Shown: piece after piece, positions 23,506 to 37,222 of the stretch | Numbering within the stretch: position 1 is the first letter of the stretch | Layout: the number at the start of each line of letters is the position of its first letter | Source of the DNA: Nereocystis luetkeana | Lineage: Eukaryota > Sar > Phaeophyceae > Laminariales > Laminariaceae | Direction of reading: 5' to 3' | NCBI GenBank assembly: GCA_031213475.1 | Contig: JARUPZ010000004.1 | Coordinates: forward strand, 4,411,169 to 4,475,168 | Length of the DNA: 64,000 bases | Program-made: the position numbers and the translations under genes | The notes under the pieces: generated by a model | Database searches by the model: none | Seen by the model: the letters and a program-made list of their open reading frames with translations, nothing else | Told to the model about the DNA's origin: nothing

Positions 23506-26500
23506 CTTTACCTCCATGAGACACGTGCCCTCCAGAAGACCTCGCCTGGTGCGGCCCTACAGCTACAGCACCAACCGCAGCAAGGTGTTCTCCGGCAGAC
23601 CTCGCTAGGTGGGGGCGCAACTGCCACATCAGCAACAGCAACAACACGCCGGCCGGCCCCGCTCGCCGCGGCGCAGCAGCCGCAGTAAAAACAGCAGCAG
23701 CACTTCCATCAAATGCAGCAGCGGCAGCAATTGTTTTCGAATACCTTTGGGGCTTTCCTGGGAACGTGTAGGCAGTGACAGTCAGATATAGTATTTTGGC
23801 GTCAGGTGCTGCGCCTGTACCAGTTGCAGTACGGAGTAGCGTGCCCCTTTTTCCTAATGCGTCCGCGCTTTTCGAGCGCTAGCGCCGGTGGTTATGGGCA
23901 TGGAGTGTGTTCGTGTCACGCTCGTGCTAGCGGCAGTACTCAGCGGCGTGGATGGGCTAGAAACAGTACACATCGGCGTGGATAGACAGTTCCTCGGAGG
24001 TGGGGTCCACGATATACTCCAGAACTTTGGCTTTATGCTCCGAACCCGTTTGTAACGGTTGACACCCATGTGTCTGGCTTTCAGTGGCGAAGACAAAGTG
24101 GCACTGCCTGCTTGTTCAACAGGTGGGTGGTCATCCGCTTCTGCAGGGCTCCGGCCAGGCCCTATTTATAGTCGGCGTGGCCAGAGCCGTAGGCCTGCCC
24201 AGGCGCCTGGATAGCAGACGGGGTCGACAAAAACAATGCTGTCATGAATGCCAACCACTCCATCGCCGTCCCCACTGACCCATGTACCGTGTGTCTACCG
24301 TGTGTGACGGACACCCGCCACGATGGGGGTAGCCCCAGGCTGAAAGGTTTATGAATTTCCTCACTTGAGGAGCCCCACATACCTCACCCAAAAAACAAGA
24401 CAACATGGAGAAAAAATATGGAGGTCTAGCTAGGCCATAGCCGGTTTAAACGATATCGTGGCTTCTACTTGTAGTAGGCTGTTGTTGTCTTCACATTGAA
24501 TCGTCCTTTCTACCCCGCTTCATCAGCACACCCAGTGTCCGTCCTGATTCCTTATCCTAGAGAGATACTGATTCTGTGGTCACAGACTGTAAAACAGAGG
24601 AAGACCAAAAAATAAATAATGATCATAAAATCAAGTGTCAAGCAAATGAAATGCCAGCGTACCGGGTACGATAACACAACAACACAAGCAAGACCAGAAA
24701 AATAAGAACCAAAAGACAAGAAAACCAAAACAAAAAATCTGAAATGAAACTTAATACAAAGGTAGGTGCTATCGAAAAAAACTGAGCAATACAAATGAGA
24801 TATGCATACACCGGGTACTTTCTGAGCTGAGGAGTTCGCTCCGTCCGAGAGAGAGTTCGGTTAAAATATGTTACCCCAATACTTGCCGTAGCACGCATCG
24901 ACGGGAGATACCACCCCAGGGCCTGCGGGGTAAATCTTCGGCCGTTACTTCAGGACGGGTCCCACGTGTTTAAGGGGGCAAGCTGCTTGGAATGGTTGTA
25001 CAACAGTGGGGGATAGCTGGTTCGGTGGCAGGGTGGCAAGAGGGTTATTAGACTGACCATCCTAGGTGGTGTTGCGCTAGCCAACAGGTCGGCGGTGCAA
25101 AGCATAGGATAGCACAGCATGGCATAATAACATAACATGGCATGGCATAGCCTAGCACTATTAGAGATGATACTTGTCAGTAACCATCATATTCGTTACT
25201 CGATTACACTTACGTCATCTGGTATACATTTACGCATTCTATGTACAACAGACAGTTTTCCAGTCTGAGTTATAGTAGGATAGCAGCAGCTGTCTTTTTA
25301 CACATATACTGCTGTGCACCCGTACGCACAGAATATAGTCCCAATGACGAGTAGTGCCATGGATCTGGTACGTACGTACATGATCTACGGTAGACAGCAC
25401 ATTTAGTACGTGCTATCATTGGTAAATAATGGAAAGGATATCTTCAGTATCCCTCCGAGACCGGTAGCATAGTTTTACTGTACTTCTGGTTGGAGAAACA
25501 ACATAGGCTACACTGGGGTCATGGATATGTACCCCAAGATATATTGTTCTTTACAGTAAATCTGGGGGTTCTCTTCGTTGTTTTATTTTGAACGGAATAC
25601 GAGGGTATTCCCTCATTTTGTTTTTGTTTGACCGAAGTGCAAGGGTCGTCCTTTGTGGCGAGCTGCGAGCGCACACGCGCACCGCCCTCCCCTTTGAGCT
25701 CACTCTACTTCTGCTCACCATCATCAGCTTCCAGCTGAGCAATCAATCAACAATGTGGCTTGGGGTCACCACACCATCTTCTTCTTCTCTTCTATGTTGA
25801 AGCTTCACGTACAAGTCACCTGACAGTGACTACGTGTTTGCCTCGAACATTTTGACTGTGTATTGTCGGCCATCGGCAATCGAGTCTAGGCGTACACACC
25901 AGCTACGAGCTGGTACACACGCCAATCGCCATACCTAGTAGGTTATGCGCCATAAACCCTTAATATTCACAAGGGGGGGTGCTGGCGCAAGATGGTTGCG
26001 AAAGGGCATTGTGTCCTGCACAGCACGCCCAGTAAGGTAACAAGAGCGGCGGTAACGACGACAAGGGGGACGACTCAGGCCCCGTGGTTGGTGTGCGGAG
26101 ACCTTGGTGAGGATGGGAAGATGACGTCATCGTGGCCTCCTCTAACGGGCTTGAGCCACGGCACCATGTCCGGTGTCGGATGGATCGCACTTGCAGAAGC
26201 GTTTTTTGTTGCCTCTCCTCCATGCCGTGCTTCTTCTGTAACGGCAGTTTTACGCCTGTGTTCTCAGGCCCCTTCAGGAATGCGTGACGAGCGCACCCGG
26301 ACCAGTTTTGTTTCGACACATGCATAGCATAAAAAAGGTAAGGCAGAAAGACAAACCGGAGCGCTCTGATCGCAGGACGACTTGAGACAAAGAAAAAACA
26401 AAAACAAAAAAAAAAATTCGCCAACTTTTTTATTACTTGGTTTCAGATACCCTCCCCCACTGTCCCCCTCACCCCACCCCCTGCGTAGGGGGAAGGGGAA

Positions 26501-26916
26501 CCTCTCGAACCAAGTTGTCCAAGATTGGAAAAATGAAGGGAATGAGGACGTCGCAACTCGTCCTGTGATCACAGCGCCCCGGTTGGTTTTCCATTCTGAC
26601 CTTTTTCGTGTGATGTATCGAAAACAGACTGTCCCGGGCGCCCCTGCTCGTCGTGGTATTTTATTTTGAGGCTCTCCTCCAGCAGGCAGTCTATTTTTTT
26701 CTTTCAACCCCGTGTATTTCATTTGCCACTATCTTCTCTAGCTTCCTCCATCTCACACACCTCAGATGCGGGGTATCTTAGCGGGCAACTTCCTCCCCCT
26801 TCTCCGCTACGGCCAGCACGGTCCCTTCGGGTTAAACAAGCAAACGCAAAGCAACGATAAACGGGTGCTGCGCCGGCGGCATTTCGGACATCGCAAACAG
26901 GCAGCCCCCTTTCACC

Positions 26917-27177
26917 ATGGCAGTATCGGGTCCCCATGTCCTCTCAAACTTTCCGCATGTAAAAAAGGAGAGTATCTTTGTGCCGGAGACTTCACACCAA
27001 TCAGCCTCACACTCAAGCACGCAGAACGTCCCCGAGAAGGCTGAACCCCTACTGCCCGCTGAACTCGTGTGTACCGCCCCGTGTAAATGTGTAGTGTGCT
27101 GGTTGAATCTACCAGGTCGGTCGTTCCGCGTACAACTTGCAACAATCGGAACACGTATGCGAACAACGCCCTTGTAG
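26917..27177 (+). CDS. Small ORF with good start context, unassigned
   Basis: An 86-codon frame starts with CACCATGGC, a favourable eukaryotic start context, and has no simple-sequence content. The opposite strand is open over the same stretch (26832-27218), so openness may just reflect composition. No recognisable domain; no clear splice partners. Confidence 0.2.
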   Translation: MAVSGPHVLSNFPHVKKESIFVPETSHQSASHSSTQNVPEKAEPLLPAELVCTAPCKCVVCWLNLPGRSFRVQLATIGTRMRTTPL

Positions 27178-27464
27178 GAGTGGCAGCTTACTCTCAGAGC
27201 ACTTCGCATGAGGAGCACAAACTCTCTCCCGAAACATGGCTTCGAAGAATGATTTTTCGTCCAACCCGGACCAAGATTTCTATTACTGCGCTAGTCCTAA
27301 TGACGAATATCTTGTCAATAGAAATGTCTTACTAACCGGCAGTTGTTGTCCCTGAGGAGACCAGCCAATCAGAAAACATTCAGTAAAACAATGAACAGCC
27401 AATCAAAAAAAATACCTGTGCTATCGCGGGATGGACCAAGTGAAAGAAACAGAGGACCCGTGGA

Positions 27465-27905
27465 CCTTCCTGCAGGCGGCGATACACCACGCGGCCGCTA
27501 GATTGTCTGCGGACACCTAGTCCTTCTTACCTTCGAACAGCGTTCCGAACGGCTTTGGGCAAGTTTAGTAACCGGAAATCGTGAGCGCAACCAGCTGGAT
27601 CGAGGTAGGTCAATGGACCTCTTCCTGCAGGCGAGGATGCACCACGGCCGCAAGGCTGTCCTTGATCACCTGTTTCTTCTCGCAATATTTCGTACAGTGT
27701 GTCTAGCAGCTCCTCCGCCTTTCGATCCAGCAGGCGGAAATATTGAGTGAAACGCAAACAGGACCAGTAACGCAACAGCCTCTTCCTTCCTCAGGAGGGA
27801 AAAACAACCCGGCTGCTTTGGAGGTCTACACACAGTCGCCTAGTCCTTCTCATCCTCGTACAGCGTGTCGAACAGCGCCCGCCAGTCTTCCTCGCTCCTG
27901 GGTGT
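27465..27905 (-). repeat. Three diverged copies of a short segment, possibly coding relics
   Basis: Segments near 27515-27560, 27660-27720 and 27835-27885 share CTAGTCCTTCT and TCGxACAGxGTGTC. On the minus strand two read LLDTLYE and LFDTLYEDEKD before a stop; the third is more decayed. Two of them also share CTTCCTGCAGGCG followed by ACCACG. Confidence 0.5.
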
Positions 27906-29962
27906 TGTCAGAAAAGCGTGTCAAGGCGGCGCGCATCACGTATATTACCAAATCGGAACAATCCCGCTGAACAGTTCATCAATTAGACTACCAAGTATTT
28001 GTCCTCAACCGGTGCGATTGTGCTATACGTTCGAAGGACCCACATTACAGTATATGTACACCATTTGGTTTTTTGGGGCCCTTCCCTCACTCGACCCCAA
28101 GCAGTCCTGTACTTTTAGTTAGCCACTACTAAGTCACCCAAAAGCTGATTTTGATCAAAAACATAAAGCGCGCCCTCCGATTGATCATTCCGAGGCCTAC
28201 AGTACGTACGTACGTACGTACACAAAACCAATTGTGTTGCAGAACACAAACGGTACATGTCGACGATTTTGTGTTAAGGAGCCCCGACGTTTTACGTCCA
28301 CAGAACTAGCCAAAAAAAAGTGGTACCTATCCCTATCTATGGTAGCACACGTATCGCAGCACACGCTCCGAAGGCCTGACATCTGTGTATGTTCGGGTAA
28401 ATGCGATACTTCGAGTATGCGAATAGATCACGAGTCTGCCTCACTCGTAACACGGGCTACCACACGTTCAATACACCACCATCAGTAACGACGCTGAGAA
28501 CGTTCCAATTGATAGAACGTTCCTGACGTTCCAAGAACGCAGCAGAGAAGATTACAGGGAACAGTACGGGATACTGTCACATGACGGGTGCTCCACTGTA
28601 GAGAGACCAACGCACGTTTTGGTCGAAATATAGCTGACCGACCGGGGCTTCGCGGCTCAGGGAGCTACTCGACAATGTGATCCGTTTGCATCATTTAGAC
28701 ACAGGAGCGTTCATCGTGGTGCGTTTTGGTATGCTTTGAGTTTGTTTATCAAGAGTCGCTTGTCGGGGAGAGGAGGTTTCGGGAGAGGAAAAAAAAAACT
28801 CACGCGAAGAGGCTCAGACAGTTCGGTTGCTACCCCTGCCGAGGCACGCGCCACCTTACGCCGATAAATGTGCATGTGCCAGAGGCGCGTGATGTTACAG
28901 GTGTTACTCGGTGCCTAGGTACGAATACGAAGCCGAACAAACATGTAAATAACGAGTGAATCAAGTGAAAGGGCGCTGAAATCCACTCCATTTATAGTGC
29001 ATGCGCGAAGCATGTGGGCACTCGTTGTAGAATCCACACGGTGATGCCTCTGATACAAATTAGGGTTAGAAACGAAAGGAGAAGCAATCCACGGCCCACA
29101 GCGCATCAAGAGTAGAGCGGCGAAAAAGAGGCGGCAGATGCAGCTACGGCATCGCGTGCATCGCTAGGGACACACATAGCGGGAACAAGGTCGGTCTTAT
29201 TCGAGCCGTCGAGTTCAGCACAAGCGCGTGGTGAACAATCACGACGTGGGCATAGCAATGCTCGTAGATATTTACAACGTACTAGCATATTCGAACAGAG
29301 TCCGTAGCACAGAGTTGTTCGCATGGATTGGGGTGTTGCAGGGCCTAATCCACAAAGCTGTCCGAGCATTGGGCGCACATCGAGCCCGCCTGATCCTGCC
29401 CACGTCGTTATGTGCTTACAAAGGGTAACTGTCGTCCATGTGCCTAGCCGGGCGAGATGCGTAGCGTTGCTCAGAACACGAACTCTGGCCGACAAAGTGT
29501 TGATGTGGGAAGCAAGTAACGTGTGACGGTGTTACCGTTCGACACTCATACAAACGAATTGCATGTTTTCGTAATCCAGGTCGGTGTTCCTCCCACACAT
29601 AGAGCGTTGAGCCCCTTTAGAGTGCTACCAGTGATATAAAAAAAAACAATAAGGGGCTTGCTTGGTTCGAAGCGAATGTATACCTTGTGCTGTGATTTCA
29701 CTGGGCCTTAGCTACTGTCGTAAGTGCGTTTCATTCAGGACCATATCATGACTCTGCTGTAGTCATCAAACATGGACCTACACCGCGCCCCCAGGTGGAA
29801 ACAGAAAATTGTTATGACATACCAGATACTGGTATGTATTTGCAACATACCGTATAGGGTTCGTCTCTAAAAGCATGAAAATATTGAATTCACCGCGCTA
29901 TGTGCTTGAACGACATCGCCAAAACGTAATTGTGTTTCTAAATCTATGGGAGGCCTTCTTAC

Positions 29963-32900
29963 CTCGGGAGCCCCACCGGGTCAAGAACGTGGCCACGGGG
30001 GATGGCGTCGCTATCGCTAGAGCCGTCGTCGCTCCCTCCCCCATCGTCAGCTTCAATGACCAAGATATTTCCCTCCTGGATTGTCGGTTTGGGATGTTGA
30101 AGAACGACGTAGAGAAAACGAACGGATCGAACAAGAAGGAAGCAAGTACCCTTTACGAATAAACCCCTGGGCCCTCTTAGGATGCCATGGGGTGGTCGTC
30201 GAACAATCAGGGGACATGCGCGTTCAAACGCAAGCCTGTGCTTGGGGGGGGGGGGGGTGATACATGAAACGACATGTAGCTGTAAGCTGGCAACTACCTT
30301 TGTACCCATCTACATGCATTGAGCTCTCCACTTACGCCCCTTACGTCACCCCTGTGCTTCCGTCTCGAACTCCAAGAACGAACCCGCGCGGTAGATGCTT
30401 ACGCCCACGTCGAGCTGCAAAAATGTTTCGTTCACCCAGTCGTGGTGGTACAACAGCACATGTCGAACTACGGAGAGCAGCAGCATGCACAGTTCGTTGC
30501 TCTTCATTCTCATCTCCGAGTCCCAACTTGCCTTTCTTCTCCCGTCCTCTCTCCTACCCCTCAGAAGCCGCTCCCGCGTGCTCCCCCCCCGGCCCCTCAC
30601 CGCTACAAGCCACGCCGCCGAAGCAATAGCCACAGCCCCAACCACTACCCCCGAAACGAAGCATCCACTAAAGCTAGCCCTCCCGCCGTCCTCCCCGGCC
30701 CTTGATTGAAGGGCGCCCATTGAGGTGGTGTGTGATGATGGTGATGCCGAGGGTGGTGTGGAAGTAACCCCGGCGTCGCCGGAAGCGTAACCAGCCATGT
30801 CAAGGTTAAGCGGTGGCGGCACATCAAGCGCTTGGCGTGGTGGTGGCGGTGGTGGTAGTGGTAGTGGTGGTGGTGGTGACGATGGTGGTGATGGTAACGG
30901 TGGAGGTGGTATGTAGGCGACGGGTACGAGTTGGAAAGTCCCGATCTCGAGGCCGCCTCCGCCGGACACCTCGCAAAGTCAAACCGGAAGTGAGGTATGC
31001 ACCGGTATATACACGAGTCGACAAATTGTCCAGCAGGTAACGAACGCCCGCCGAATAGCAACGCGGAGGGGAAGAGAGGAGAATCCGGCAGAAGAGAGAC
31101 GCGTACTGACGATGGCGGCGATAGCACTCTGTATATGGTTCAAAGAAAACGCGCCTGATGGGGTTCTCCGACTGAGGCGCAGTGTATATATATACCCACT
31201 AGAGCTTACTGTTATCCCTGGAATATCGATGCGTGCTACGATCGGAGTGTATCGGGATGATTCGGAGGACGTCAGGCTCACTTCACCGAGCTAAGGAACT
31301 ATTTGCCTCACCCATAAGCCTCACGTTTGAGATAAAGAAAGGTAAAACTGCAACCCCGACTAGGAATCTCCCATATAGGCGCGTCGCGAGCAACACAGTG
31401 AAAAGGCTATTAAAAGAGTGCTACTCCGACGATGTTGGGTTAAGGAACCCCTGTCAATATCAGTCAGAAAACACCTCGGTCAAAAATTACCATTATTATA
31501 CCGTAGCACGCCTCCTCGACAAACAGATTTGTTTTCTTCAACTTTGTTCGATGAATACCTAGCTTTGCCATGTTGTAGTTCGTTCGATTCCACTTTTCCT
31601 TTTCTTGGGGTCAGGGCTTGGGCGCGATGTAAAAAGCTCCGCAAGGTCGAGCGAGGAAGGAGGCTCCAGAAACATCAAATGCACACCTTTCTTTGTCGTA
31701 GGGAGGACGCATCCAGGATGCATGGTCTTGGTTAAGATGACCAATCAGCGTGTGCAGCGCATGTGACGATTGGGAAGGGTCGTGTGAGCCGTGGTGCTGC
31801 TGCTGCTGCTGCTGCTGTTGCTGTTGCTGCTGTTGCTGCTGCTGCTGTTGCTGCTGCTACCATAGGAGGTTCACAGCTTTGTTTTTCTTTTTCCCAATGT
31901 TTTCCACCGACGGGCTCCCCCTCAACCGAAGAATTGCACCAAATCGGTTTGGGTATCGGATGCGTATTATTGCGTTATGCTATTTGTCATATCATTCGAT
32001 GGTGCCTATACCGGTATCGCGCTCACGAGGCTTACAAAGCCGTTCTCAAAAAGTCGGTGTGTTGGGTGCCTGAATAACCACTTGCCAATGGTGCGGACCT
32101 TCTCGCCCGAGGAGCCTCAGAAAAAAAAAACGGTGCTGCTGCGCGTACCGCAGCACGCGCCTCGTTGCCCTGTCGTCCGTGGGGTCTTCGAATCATAGGG
32201 AGTGCGCCTACTCTACCTTGTCTGAGGTTCGTCGCTTGAAGAGCTCTACTGCGAGCCCGAAACTCCTATTTGACGCGTGCTGCGCTAGAGGTACGAGCAT
32301 TTTTTTGGCTAATTATTCATTTTTCTGGCTGACGGGGTTCCCCAACTGGGAAAGAACTGCCCAATATCGTCAATCTCATTTGAATACATACAATATTTTT
32401 TTGAACAACACCTAGCACGACAGGCAGGCCCGTTTTGTTTTTGCTAAAAAATCTTGTTTCGGGGGAAAGACATGGAGTTCGTCGAGTTGGGAGGCCTCAG
32501 AAACAAAAAACACGTTTTGTTTTGAGGTGACGCCTATGCGCCAATCCTGTGGAAAGTCCTATGGCTAATATATAGGTAGGAAATGAATGATGCTGTAAGC
32601 CACGAATGGGGTTTCCAACGATAAGACATGCCTTACTCTGTTACTGGATAGCTCCGCAGCTGAGGAGCCCCCGTCAGGCTATAAGCGCTGCCCTTATCCT
32701 ATATGGCACGCACGCTGTGGAAAAATATGTGGTATCATTATTTGGTATAATATTTCTGGTTGGATGCTTGATTCATGCACCCTCCCCCCTCCCCTCAGAC
32801 ACAATGTCTGCCTGGTCTGTGAAAACCCGATATGCTCCGTCCCGACATTGTGTGGGAGCAAGGGTCTATGGTCGGCCATGTATGATATCGAGTACACCCC

Positions 32901-34408
32901 CCGATCCCCCCCCAAGGCACATACATGCGACGGTAGTTGTGCGCTCATTGTTTCATGAGTTGCCTCTAACTTGAGAAGAGATTATTTGGCCCTAACCCCG
33001 ATACCTGACCACCGTGAAAAAAACGAAAGTACAACCCAGCAGCAGTTACCTATGTATCGATTAATTCTTCAAAACGCCAACGAAATTCTGGCGACGTTGG
33101 CTAGTTTTTCGGTTTGAGGAGCGCCTATGACCCAGAAAAAAATCTAAAAGCGCTACCTGTATCGTACCACGTAGACGCCTGCTCGGTTAGTGGCAGGCAG
33201 TCCCAACAACGGGAGTGACACACCATGCGCGAAGCATTTAGCACCGGGAATGAACGCGATATCCTTTTCCTCTCGTGTTCTCCTGGTGCACGCAAATCCA
33301 CTACGGAATGGATGTCCTGGTGTGCTACGTACGTAAAACAGTCTCGTATGAACTGTTGTGGGCGCGAGCATGTTCGTGGTCGACTCTGACACATCGACCT
33401 CTAGAGCGGATAGCCCCGCGGCAATGATTTCCCGAAACTAGTGCTAGATGTGTAGTCCCATGTGTATTTTTGAACGGAGAGTAGAAGAAGAGTGCTATAT
33501 ACGACTAGGTGCACCAATTCTGGGCCGACATACTGGTGACTGGGGAGGACCTCTACCCAGCATCTTATTTGATTTGCACAATATTCTTCGATAAACTTCA
33601 AAGTCGTGAGATTTGTCATTCAAGATCACGCTTTACATGTTTCTCAGGTGTCGGTGTTTTGGGTGAGATATGGACCTCATTGCGCGAAGAACCCCAGAAA
33701 AAATAGGCGATAACCCTGGAAGGCAAGCCCGTTTTCGATGGTTGCGCTCATGCCTTCGCACCTCACCAATCGTGCGGAAATACATGCTTGCCCGACTCCA
33801 ATAGGCACCTCACCAAAACACCGTGCGCGGAAATGCGTTCATGACCTGCTAAAGCAGGCACTCAACAATTGCCAGGAACCGCAAAGACATCAGCGGAAAG
33901 AGAATCGAAACCGAAACGTAGGCGCGACAACAATACCCTATACTACTGTACCTGCTAACGAGATCCTGCCTATCCGCCTGCCTATGAAACATTCACCACA
34001 CCCTGTTACTATATGCTGCACACACACCTGGCTGTCGACCTCGAAGTCTAGATAGGGTGGGAGAGAAAAAAACAGGAGGCGGGCTGTCTCGACTCCACGC
34101 TCTCCGCCCCCATTCGGATGCTTCGCGCCGCTGCCGACAGCTGCAGACGCTACGGGGGGAGCGACCACGAAGCCGTGGCAGTCGGACAGTGTAATCCGAT
34201 ATACTCCGTCTTCCGCTAGCGAAACGCTGTTGTATCTTCGCAAGTGAAGCGACGGGTCGAGGAAGACCACATTGTCATCGCTGCCCCCGTCGCCAAGAGC
34301 GCCTTGATCTTCGGGAAAACCCCCGCCCTGCAACCAACCACTGGACGCGCCTCCTATTTCATAGGTAGGTGCAAAACCAAAAAATGGAGAACGGCTTGTT
34401 TCTGACAT
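29963..34408 (-). CDS. Probable single-pass membrane protein with proline-rich stalk; both ends incomplete
   Basis: Four exons on the minus strand agree in phase 0: 34408-34028, 31290-31210, 30969-30403, 30075-29963, the last ending at a strong donor AG|GTAAGA, so more exons lie downstream (lower coordinates). The first exon (ATG at 34408, perhaps preceded by others, as no signal peptide is seen) has a beta-rich look (DGVYRITLSDC). Exons 2-3 join as RIDIPGIT-VSGGGGLEIG. A long Pro run (about residues 175-206) and a Ser/Thr-rich segment precede one membrane helix at about 257-278 (CFVSGVVVGAVAIASAAWLV), followed by RGRGG and an Arg-rich stretch. The last exon is Asp/Ser-rich (DDGSSDSD). No family recognised. 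A type I orientation is inferred from the positive residues after the helix. Linking the first exon across a 2.7-kb intron is the weakest step. Confidence 0.55.
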
Positions 34409-36939
34409 GGCTGTACATAACAGGCGGTCATAGTCGGCGGTTGATCACCCGGCATTTCATCGACGAAATTTGACACGGGCCGCATGCAGTCGAAGCTTCT
34501 TGGATATGGAAACCCTTGTAGCAGCACGACATGACCCTATTGTTCCTATATTATATACGAGGCATGCCGCGGCTGCGTCAGCTCTTTCGTTGGGGCACTG
34601 CTGGGCTGGGAGTGGTGGTTGCTGCACTAGTGTTGGCCGGTTTGAGTATGAGCCCAGGTGTGTCGGCAAAAGCTGCAACGTAGTCAACTTAGTGAAAACT
34701 CTGGGCGTGTTATTCACGTGAAGCCGGGTTTTTTCTCCCCGTCGGCATTCAGCCTACTCGTACAGCTCCTTTGGTCCACCTATCGCCGCTACCCAACGAG
34801 TTTCTCTTGGCCTGTCGAACTGCCGGCAACGCGTTTGCCGCTACAGATTGCTCCGCATGTAAACATATTCGCGCAATAGAAACGTTTTTCTTTATTTACG
34901 TGAGCGAAAATAAACTGCATCCTGTCGATCTTCGCGCGCCAGATCGTCTGTCCCTTACTTCGTCCCCGAGTGTTGAGTGGGTGCTTTTCACTTCAATGAG
35001 ATATATCAAGCGAGCGTGATCGTGCATTTCACTGAGTGACAGCCAAAGGCATGCCAGGCACGTACTTGGTCTGTCACAACCACTGAACTAGCAGTCAGCG
35101 CTGACCTCTCGCTCAGTAGCTATGGCGTGTGTCTATCAAAAGCACAACAAGGGGGTTGTGAGTATCAGTAAACAAGTTGGTGGAGCCGTGCGAAAAACAT
35201 GCCACCAAAACAAAACGCAGAAAATCTACTATTAATATTAACACGTACAACATACAGTTTAAACGTGTTTCACCGGAGGCCCAAAACAAATGTCTTGGAA
35301 TCGCACACCCCGTCCCCTCACAACGAACGCCTGCATCCCTCTACCTGAAACGAAGGCGTCTTCCGTGGAGTCTGTTGACACCGCGCGAATCTCCACCTGT
35401 CGGTTTGTCCAGGGTGGAGAGATTATTTAACGCGCGGGACAGGCAGATCACGATCAGCTGGAGATCATCTAGGTTATAACTTGCATCTGTCACGTGTTGA
35501 GCAGGACCTGCATATAACAGATCCATCCCAGGAAACATGTGCTAGATCTTACAGATTGTCGTGCGGTTTCCCCCCGGCGGCATAAACTAGACCATACAGG
35601 CCAGGAGTCCTCCTGCCTTGACACGTCCATTGTAGGCCATGCGGTGGGGATTCGGTGAAATGTCCGAAGTGTGGACTATTCAGGATTTAGATGGCTCAGT
35701 GAGCACGTCCTTTTTTTGTTTCTGCGTACTTTTTTTAATTTCCAAATATATTCCGCCAAGGCCTGTGCTGGTAAAAGGAAAAGACTCTTGACAAACGAAA
35801 AAGTAAAAATGTTGAAAAATTGAAGAATTGAAAAAAACGAGACGTACTACTCACCTTCAAAGTTGAGTATCAACTATTCAATCGGTTGAACTCACAGCTG
35901 ACGTATTTCATCATTTTATTTTAAAAATTGGAAAGAAAAAACAAACAGTGCACAGCGAGGGAGGGGACTCTGTTACAGGGAAAGCTCAGTCACTGTGGGT
36001 AGCGGAGCGAGGGTGCATTTCCAGATGAGGATGCCCTGTGCAGAAGAAACGAAGTGGCAGAACCCGGAGATCTGTTCCTCGCTGCGAAAGCCCTCCAATC
36101 CACGCTGTGCGACCAGAGTACACGGCGATTGCTGCTCTATTATTGGATGGGCTGTGTTCTGCCTAGTGCCCCAAAGTCGTGCCCCACGGATCCACAAACT
36201 CTGAAGGGAGCCACAGAGAGAGACCGCAAGTTGTGGTGTTCCAGCTAGACCACTCTCGGCGGAGGAACTGTTCACGGAAGCAAGGCTAACGTGAAGGGCG
36301 TACAACCGGACTAGAGGTACGGTACATACTAAGCGTTGATGCCAAAGTCTCCAAAGCATCAGAGGGGTCAAGCCTAGGCAATACACTGGTTCGGGTACGC
36401 GGCGGGAAATTTTCGCCATGGAGAGCACTGCCAGAGACCGAGGCTCCAGGCGTTCTTCGCAAACGGTGCGTTGCCTGGTTTTAAGTAGGCACATGGTATT
36501 CGTGGTGAATTCCCTTATGCCCCGAACCGGCATTATCGCGCTAACAAAAAGCGTCGCGTTTTTGGCGATTCTCGATATGCCGGTGCTACAGAGCTAACAG
36601 CGATAGTTAAATGTCAACATGTTGGTAACTATGTAAGTCTGCTACATGCAGTATGAAATACCTGGTACCATACACCAGGTATGCAACAAGTAATACCCTG
36701 GTAGGCCCTATGCAATATGTAATCTCTTTTTATTTGATCTCATCACTTTTAATTTCCAACCTAACTCGTAGGATGTTTTACCCTCGACGAACTTCTGGGC
36801 AAGCCGTGGTCACAGGTGTCTTCCCCTTTCCCCCCCGGTACGTGCCTTCTTTTTATCGCGCATAGGGTTCAGCATTCCCACAGCTCGTCAATGTTCATCG
36901 GATGTAACTGACTCACGCTCTCGTGCTTTCCGCTATTCA

Positions 36940-37060
36940 GTTTTCTAATGAAGAAGAAGCCCCTCCGAGCATACACTCGGTGAGACTTGAACCCACGAAA
37001 TTGATCTTGATAGGCTCGCGGACCACCTACCAAGCCACCGGGGACGCCAATATGGCAATA
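36940..37060 (-). mobile_element. tRNA-like SINE (family S1), inverted copy
   Basis: Read on the minus strand it has GGTGGCTTGGTAGGTGGTCC followed by GGGTTCAAGTCTCACC, a better A-box/B-box pair than the copy at 215. Confidence 0.6.
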
Positions 37061-37108
37061 TGTCAAATGCATTACCAGGTATCCACTATTAATACCAGGT
37101 ATGCACTC

Positions 37109-37222
37109 TGACGGGGGACCATAGTAAACAGGACCAAATATTGTCGGTAAAAATATGTAAATATCTACCTGGTAGGTGTTTGTCTGTAACACGGGTCCTA
37201 CTTAATATGGTCCCCCGTAATA
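37109..37222. mobile_element. MITE family A copy 12 with CCTGG insert
   Basis: Ends good. The TA next to GGTTTTT (the same internal TA as in copies 4 and 16, read on the other strand) is TACCTGGTA at 37166-37174. Another TACCAGGTA overlaps its right boundary TA at 37221-37229. Confidence 0.85.

Larger units (their letters stand above)
23506..29962. other. Gene-poor stretch, possible 3' exons of the minus membrane gene at its right end
   Basis: A minus frame at 29106-29495 (129 codons) could contain a terminal exon, but no acceptor in the needed phase was found. Otherwise repeat fragments and the 27.5-kb triplicate. Confidence 0.45.

Noticed and set aside
26264-26722. 152-codon minus frame
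   Set aside because: Overlaps poly-A and purine-rich sequence; no splice partners or domain.
35973-36533. 186-codon minus frame
   Set aside because: Long, but without recognisable motif, splice borders or codon bias; the plus strand is also open. Left unassigned.
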